This document shows positions 57,773 to 64,000 of a stretch of DNA of 64,000 nucleotides, piece after piece. Position numbers and translations under genes: made by a program. The first letter of the stretch is position 1, and every line of letters starts with the position of its first letter. The notes beneath the pieces were generated by a model. The model saw nothing but the letters and a program-made list of their open reading frames with translations. It was not told the origin of the DNA and made no database searches. The DNA is taken from assembly GCA_030704615.1 (NCBI GenBank), contig CM060731.1, positions 88,766,756 to 88,830,755 on the forward strand, in the 5' to 3' direction. The stretch is from Takakia lepidozioides. Lineage: Eukaryota; Streptophyta; Takakiopsida; Takakiales; Takakiaceae.

Positions 57773-60700
57773 ATGGGGAGGACATCCACGGGAGCTCCGG
57801 CGTTCCGATTCATGCCCTCGGAGGTACTTCCGTTTATTCCTGAGACTGTAGACCCTTTATTTTGTACCTTTCAGTTTTTCAGTACAGTGAAACTCTTTGG
57901 GGATTCTGGAAGCCCCGAGCGAGTCATTAGAGCGTTCATTAGGGCATACTATAGTCGCCAAGCAAGGTTTGCTTGTGTTACAAGCTGATGAAGGTGACCA
58001 TTTAAACGTGTCAACGTGCAAGATGTAGAATCAATACTGTTCTTATAGTTCGGGGACATGGTTGGCGGGGTAAGGTTGGTGATATGGAGAAAGCCCTGGA
58101 GTCGTGCAAGGGTGCAACTCCGGCTCGCAGCGTCATTGAGTCGCTTTCTGCGAAGTTCAGGTGTGCATAATTATTTGCCAAGCCATACAATAATGGCATC
58201 ACGTGACTATTGATTCACGAGAAATGGGCTAAGGGGTTCCAGGTGATGTTGATTGAGTCCTGATTCATCTTGATTTTGGGCTTGTATGGTTCAGCAACGA
58301 ACGAGCTGGTCAAAGGCCGGTACAGTGGAAACAGGTACTTCTTATGCCTTCCTTTTTATACCCTCCGTCCATACAAATTCATTGGCCCCCTGTTACTGTT
58401 CCATGTACCTGGACTCAGACCATTGCCGTGTCAAGTAGAAAAGAGTCATTTCGAATCTGTTTCAAGTTTTTCTTGCTAATAAAGGATGGATGAATGTGGA
58501 ATTCTTTTCAATGAGCAGGTGTGGAATTGGTTTCAAAATAGGCGACATTCTCAGAAGACCAAGGGTCAGAGAACACCTGAGAAGCTGAAGGCCATTGCGG
58601 TGGGCAGTGATGCATCTCTTTCAGGCAGAGGACCACTGGTGACTGGTGAGTGGGGATACTTGGGTTCCTTTTCCGGGCTTTGTAGGCTTCTTGCTCTTCA
58701 GATTGTGTGTACTGGTTTTTGTCCAATTAGGTGCTGATAGCCGCAGTTGCAAGCCATATTGGCCAAGTGGCATAGTGGCGGCAGGAAACAGGGGGGGAGA
58801 GGGATTTGAGAATATAGCGGTACAATGCTCTTTTGCCAGATCGGTTGAGGTTTTGATCATGAGCCAGGTTTCAATATGAAGTTTCCACATAATATCTAAC
58901 CCATAAGAATTTCTTGCATCCCATGTCCTTCCCTAAGATTGCACCAGGTCCATATGATTCTTGTATTGAGCTCAGAAGCAATATCTACTCAGTGTCCTTG
59001 CAAACCTCAAAGTGTCCTGATGTATTTTTTAGGAGTCTGTCCCTGCAACTTTTCAAAGACTCGATGAGAGACAGATATTTTTGTGCAGTCCTTAGTAGTT
59101 GTACACCGCATTTACAAGCTTTAGTGCCAAGTTAGGCCTGAGATTTTAGGTGCAAGATGAGCACTGATGTAAGTATCTCGGTTTACTTTCCTTTCACATA
59201 GCTGATGTCCATGGGATGTGATAAGTGCTTTGACCAGCACCTCACTATTGCTCGACCAACCTGCCATGCGTGCTTTTTCGTCACAGTAGGATGGCACAAT
59301 AGAGAGAAAAGGAAAGAAATTACCATCCTGCTCAAAGAGTCTAGGAAAAGCTCATCTCATCTCTTATGCCTTTTATACAAAAATGTAGGTCTCCTCAGTA
59401 AGTTTTTCGGGTAATTATGTGACCACAAGGTCAAAGGCCTGGATCTCTTCACATACTGGTTGTAACTAGAACAAATGTGTAATGACTGAGCTTTCTGGAG
59501 GTTTAATCTATCCGATTTTGTTAAACGTTTCCATAGTACATGGGGTCTTGGATGAACCCGTGGGATTAGTGACTAGTGTTACATATTTAGTAATGTTTGT
59601 GGGGTGCTTGATACTTAATCTTCTGCAGTGTCAAAACTGAGTAATCGCTCATTCTTTCCCTGCCATCTATTGACAATGATAGGGGAGTGAAACGAAGTTT
59701 GGTTTGTACTCTGGGTTACAATCCGGTGGCCAGCAGAGATTCTGAGAGGCCAACGTCCTGCACTATAAGCTCCACAGCATAGGCCAACTAGATGTGGGTC
59801 AACACAGTACTTTTGTATCTTGAAATTTGTGAAGCCTACTATCATGATATTATAATTTGGGTCAAAGTATTTAGCACGCGCAAGGCAATTGTAACTGACT
59901 TGACAAGCAAGAGATCAAGCTCCAAACAAGCAGCCAATTTTGAGCAGCATTATTCAATGTATTTAAATACCTGCAATGAATTGCATATCATTGTTCTGTT
60001 TGACATGGAATATGGTTGAGGTTCTCGGCATCACAGACTTTGCATGGGTGGGTGAGACATACCGTGACTGAGTCATTTTTAGGGAGTTGAAATAAAGAGA
60101 TGCATAGCATTTGTTCTGGGAAAGTGCTCGTTGCCTGGTTATCTTTAAGCTGTGTTGAACTGTGGCCGCATTGTTCACTTGCAGGTAGAAAGGGAAGTGA
60201 TCCTCAACAGCTGGATTTTGAAGCAAAATCTGTGAGAGATGGAGCTTGGTAGGCTTTTACTATCATCTATTTGAAGTGTCGTTTCTAAATGTATAAGAAA
60301 AATTGTAGTCACCAAATACTCCTGGCCCTTCTGGTCAAAGCAAGAGGTGCACTTCTATCAGCAGAGTGAATTTTTTTGGTTTCTGCAGATGCGACACTGA
60401 TCATGGTGCCACATAACTGTACAACACATTTTGGTTGTGCTGGTGTTAAAACAAGAGCTTACCTGTCCTCCACATCCACCCATGAAGTAGACAGTGCACT
60501 GGTTCTCAGTGGTGGCAATGCAGAGAGCACAGGGTTATTGGCCACATCCATTTTCTGGCATTCAATCTGGTCATTGATTTTGCTGCCCTAAGTGTTCATC
60601 AAGGATGGATGCTTAGGAAGCAGTGAGTGGTGTTAAGAGGGTGGGTTATGAGTGATGTGATCCAGGTATGACGTATCGTCTTTCATCAGCAGGCGCACTA

Positions 60701-62967
60701 CAGCCTCTGGTGAGCCGGTAAGCTCCAGACATGTACATTTATTCAAGGCACAGGATATAGGAGGGGCTGGGGGGTGAAAAGGGTGTCAGTCCCCACCTTA
60801 CGTTTTGTAGCCTCACTTTATAAGCATTTTGTTCACCTGTATACATCAATCTGTGTGAATGAAGATTGGAGACACAGGTATCTGACATTTCCTTTCTTCA
60901 TGCTTTCTTGTCCCTGTTGGAAGCAGTAGAGAAAGAGAGAAGAGAAGGGCAGGGGAACAGAGGAGAAGAATGAGGCCCGCTACCCTCATGACCAGCCCTG
61001 GTAGGATGCAAGGTTGGCTCTGACTGGCCATCCCAAGTCAACTTTTCCTCCCAAAGCTCATTTCGATAGCTGATAGGAAGAGGGTGGGGCAGGAGGTGTG
61101 CGTGAGGTTTTCAGGGTTTGGAGCTGAGGAGGATGAATGGGTGCTGGTGAAAACTGCAGTTCGCCAGCGCTCTCTCCCATGTGAAGCCAGTGAATGTGTG
61201 GCAGTGCTGCCTGGTGATCTTATCCTCTGCTTCCAGGTCTGCCCCAGTTTCACTTTGTAGCTCCATCGTCTCCGAGGTCACTTGTTTTCCTTAAACCCCC
61301 TCTGATATGGAGAATGGGAGAGCCTTCTCTACTGGTAGAAAGTAAGAGACCGGACTTGTATGTACTCAAGAGCTTCAGAAAGAGCAGGTATGTCTGCTAT
61401 GTGGATAATTCTGTTCGGGAATTCCTGGGATTCTGCACTTTCACAGGAGATCTGGAAACGTGCACCAAACCTCAAGGTCAGGTGCTTTTTGGGAAAGAGG
61501 AAGGGAGATACGAAAAAGAGTCCTTGTCTCAATTCACACTTAGGATGAAAACAAATGGAATGTTACAAGATAATGATATTTTTGCCATTTTAGATTATCC
61601 TAAATAACTCTCCGCGTTGTTCCTCAGTACCTCAGTGGTAGAGCGGTCGGCTGTTAGTTCTTAGCCCTTTTGCAGCTGGATAATCCCGAGCTACAAGAGC
61701 TCCTATCATCGGTATTCAAGTTGAAAGAGTTAATTCGAAGTTTTCCGGAAAGTCGAGCTGGCAGGGCTCAAATGGCTCATGACACTCTTGCTCAGCAACA
61801 GTGCAAACTTTTGTACCATGTGGACTTTAACTATTACTCCAACTAAAGTGCTTCTGCCAAAGTCTGTGAGTGCAGACATGTTGCACCAGACCATCACTAA
61901 GAATGCTCTTCCATTGTTGAGCATGTGCCATGCTCAATTGTATGGATTGTTTATTGATAAAATCTGAGGTCCTTTGTCTACATCTAAAAAGTGTGTCGGA
62001 GGCCAATTGTGCAAGAATTGGATTCGTGACTGAGAGCATCTGCCTACTTTCTTTGTGCAGGAGGGCAATGAGCAGGCATTATACTTTGATGCAGATATCC
62101 TGGATGTGCAGCGGCGCAGACATGATGTGCGTGGCTGTCGCTGTCGCTTTTGGGTGCGCTATCGCCATGACCAAACTGAGGTACCTATGCTTTTGTGTTC
62201 TGTGCATCTACGATTAGTGTTTTAAATGTTTGTATACCAGGGAGAATCCTCAGACATACATTTTGATTGACTTTGGGAGGTTTAAGGAAGATGTGTATAT
62301 CAGGTACAAAAGGAACTAGGTAAAGATCTTCTGCAAGAGAGGCATTTACAATGATACTTTTTTGTACTGAAGGCCTCGAATCGTTGTGGTGGACATTTAG
62401 GAGGTGGTGCCGTTGAGAAAAGTATGCAGAAGACCTGAAACAGAGCAACGGCTTCACCAACCACAGGGACAGGACCCAGGCCCCCAAGCTGGTACGTCCA
62501 CAAGCAACACCACTACTGTCACCCCCTCCCAACCTGCTCCTGGTGGAGAGGTCTCCCGCCCAAGCAGTGCAGGCATAGTGCAGAGCGCCTCCATACAGCC
62601 AAATGCTTCCTCTAGAAGTGCTGCTGCACCCAGCCTAGTCCCTCCTGCTGAGGGGACTCCAATTAATGCCGTTGAAGCTCCTGGTGGGAAGTCCAAGGTG
62701 GTGCCTTTACCAGCACCAACAGCAGCAGTGGTGGCAGGTCCAACTCCAGCACTCACATCAGCAGCAGTCCCAGCAATGGTACCAGTCCCCTTGCCAGCAG
62801 TAAGTCCTGCTCTAGAGCCAACTTTAGCACCCACAGCCACAATGGTGGTGCGAGAGCCAAAATCAGAGCCAGAGCCAGCACAGGTTCCAGATGGAGACCC
62901 TTCTGCAACCACCATGAGTGCACCAGATAGTGCAGCTCCAGAAGGTTATACTGAACTAGGGTCCTGA
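57773..62967 (+). CDS. SHH: SAWADEE homeodomain homologue (SHH-type) protein
   Basis: Ten exons: 57773-57823, 58075-58160, 58295-58334, 58519-58645, 58731-58819, 60211-60248, 60666-60717, 61093-61236, 62061-62180 and 62401-62967. All introns are GT-AG, phases agree throughout, and the total is 1314 bp (437 residues). The start [17 protein letters not shown] is family-typical. The homeodomain third helix reads [15 protein letters not shown]. The SAWADEE domain begins [16 protein letters not shown], continues [19 protein letters not shown] and ends with [20 protein letters not shown] and [14 protein letters not shown], including the zinc-ligand region. The long last exon adds a Pro/Ala-rich tail of about 170 residues. 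In Arabidopsis SHH1 reads H3K9 methylation with unmethylated H3K4 and brings RNA polymerase IV to targets of RNA-directed DNA methylation. I cannot say which paralogue this is. Confidence 0.92.
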
Positions 62968-64000
62968 TGTTGAGTAGTGATTGAGGCCTTGTGTCTTTTT
63001 TAATGTCAAATAATATGGAGAAATGGTGTTGAAGGCCACCAGCAAAGGATGATCAGCCATGGTCCTTGCTTGCAGTTGGACAGTTGATAGTGGATTGGTG
63101 CTGTGCAGTGAAATTCACAAAGGTTTTGCTCTTTTCAGTTTTGATTGCTGCACCATGTGTTTACATGTGATAGAGGTAGCATGGATAGCATCCTGGTGAA
63201 GGAAAACCTTCATTGTGGATTTTAGACAGTCAACTCCATTGGAGCAAGTTTGAGTCAAACCTGCTTAAGTGGATTTGAAGTGGTATAAAAAGATAGTCAG
63301 TGCGGCACAAGTTTTTGAAGCTGTTGTTAGAAGTAAGAACTCTCGGCTTTTCTTTGACATTGAGCTCTTGTTCCATTGTTATCTTACTGTGTCGTAAACC
63401 CACGGGGAGAGACTCCCCTTAACTTGAAGGTTCTTCACTAGATTTCTAGCCTAAATATTACACTGCTAATTTTAACTAACTGCTAGTTAATTAACAAAAT
63501 GTGAGGCCCTAATTCTCATTAGTTAGTTAGCTGATCAGATGCCTGATTGCAAGTTCCCCCCTTAACTTGTAGATGATGAGTTTTACTATCATGTAACAAC
63601 CCATTAGAAAGTTGAAGAGATCCTCATACTTGAGTGCCAGGTTGCTATTAGGCAATAAGCAACAGCTTTGCTGGAGTTGGTGTCAATGGCCATGCCCCTT
63701 GTTCCTGCCCAGCAATGGGGCAGTGAGCCACTAAGGCCAGGATGGGTCAAACCCATTTCCAATGCAGGACTGAATTAAGCTTGTGAGTGCCAAAAATTGC
63801 GTTTGTTACCATAATCTTTATTTGTCCTTGCCACTACCTGCTCACTACCACCACCTGCCAATGGACTGCGCAGACCACCATTTTCAGTTGTCAAGTTCTC
63901 ATGTGACTAGAAGCCTGTGATAGTTCTCATGGAGCTGTAATAAGAGTGTGAAACATGTTGGTGTAGCTGCACCGTTCCCTGGTCTCTAGAAAATCTGGGT
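62968..64000. other. 3' flank of the SHH gene, no gene seen
   Basis: It holds the 3' UTR and flanking sequence. A stretch of TTAGTTAGTTAGC and CTAACTGCTAGTTAATTAAC near 63468-63530 forms short complementary runs that could pair. No open frame with a known domain was seen. Confidence 0.5.

Noticed and set aside
61626-61700. tRNA-like string CTCAGTGGTAGAGCGGTCGGCT
   Set aside because: Only the D-arm side resembles a tRNA; no box B and no acceptor stem, and it lies in an intron of SHH.

Overview
This is a nuclear window from a land plant. The evidence is intron-rich genes with canonical GT-AG introns, PPR proteins including PLS/DYW types, a plant SAWADEE-homeodomain protein, receptor-like kinases, OSB-type organellar ssDNA-binding modules and plant transposons. 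The PPR-DYW debris, large repeat load and (GA)n tracts suggest a fern or other seedless vascular plant, but the species cannot be fixed from this sequence.

Layout. Bases 1-4990 are mostly non-coding, with a local tandem duplication and a GTAC-rich patch. From about 4990 to 22860 (minus strand) lies one decayed Ty3/gypsy retrotransposon. Its order in the sense direction is gag with zinc knuckles, aspartic protease, a C5 DNA (cytosine) methyltransferase domain, reverse transcriptase, RNase H, integrase and a PHD finger. Two DNA transposons are nested in it. A CACTA element (7578-13459, TSD GCC) splits the reverse transcriptase, and a hAT-like element (15262-20331, TSD ATGAAAAT) splits the methyltransferase. 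In both cases removing the insert plus one TSD copy returns the host frame. Both inserts are packed with broken copies of PPR and OSB-like exons, in places fused in one frame. At 23988-25330 is a 5' piece of a LINE, followed by a perfect 320-bp tandem duplication rich in CACGTG, then a third PPR/OSB fragment cluster on the minus strand.

The right half carries host genes: a CHCHD2/10-like twin CX9C protein (28525-28965,+), an uncertain plastid-protein gene (about 30.2-32.35 kb,-), a seven-exon PQ-loop transporter (33677-38029,-), a small glycine-rich protein (39978-41777,-), a DPH4-type J-domain/CSL zinc-finger protein (42097-43218,+), a receptor-like kinase with an 8-cysteine LTP-like ectodomain (44795-48981,-), a ten-exon chloroplast PPR protein resembling Arabidopsis At1g10910/EMB3103 (50976-56041,-) and a ten-exon SHH-type SAWADEE-homeodomain protein (57773-62967,+). 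For the PQ-loop, glycine-rich, LTP-kinase, PPR and SHH genes, exon boundaries were read by hand. In every one the phases agree at each junction and the total is a multiple of three.

Most notable: the methyltransferase- and PHD-bearing retrotransposon; two unrelated transposon types carrying the same PPR-OSB chimeric fragments; and the LTP-domain receptor kinase. An SHH protein, which in Arabidopsis acts in RNA-directed DNA methylation, sits about 35 kb from the methyltransferase retroelement. No link between them is shown by the sequence.
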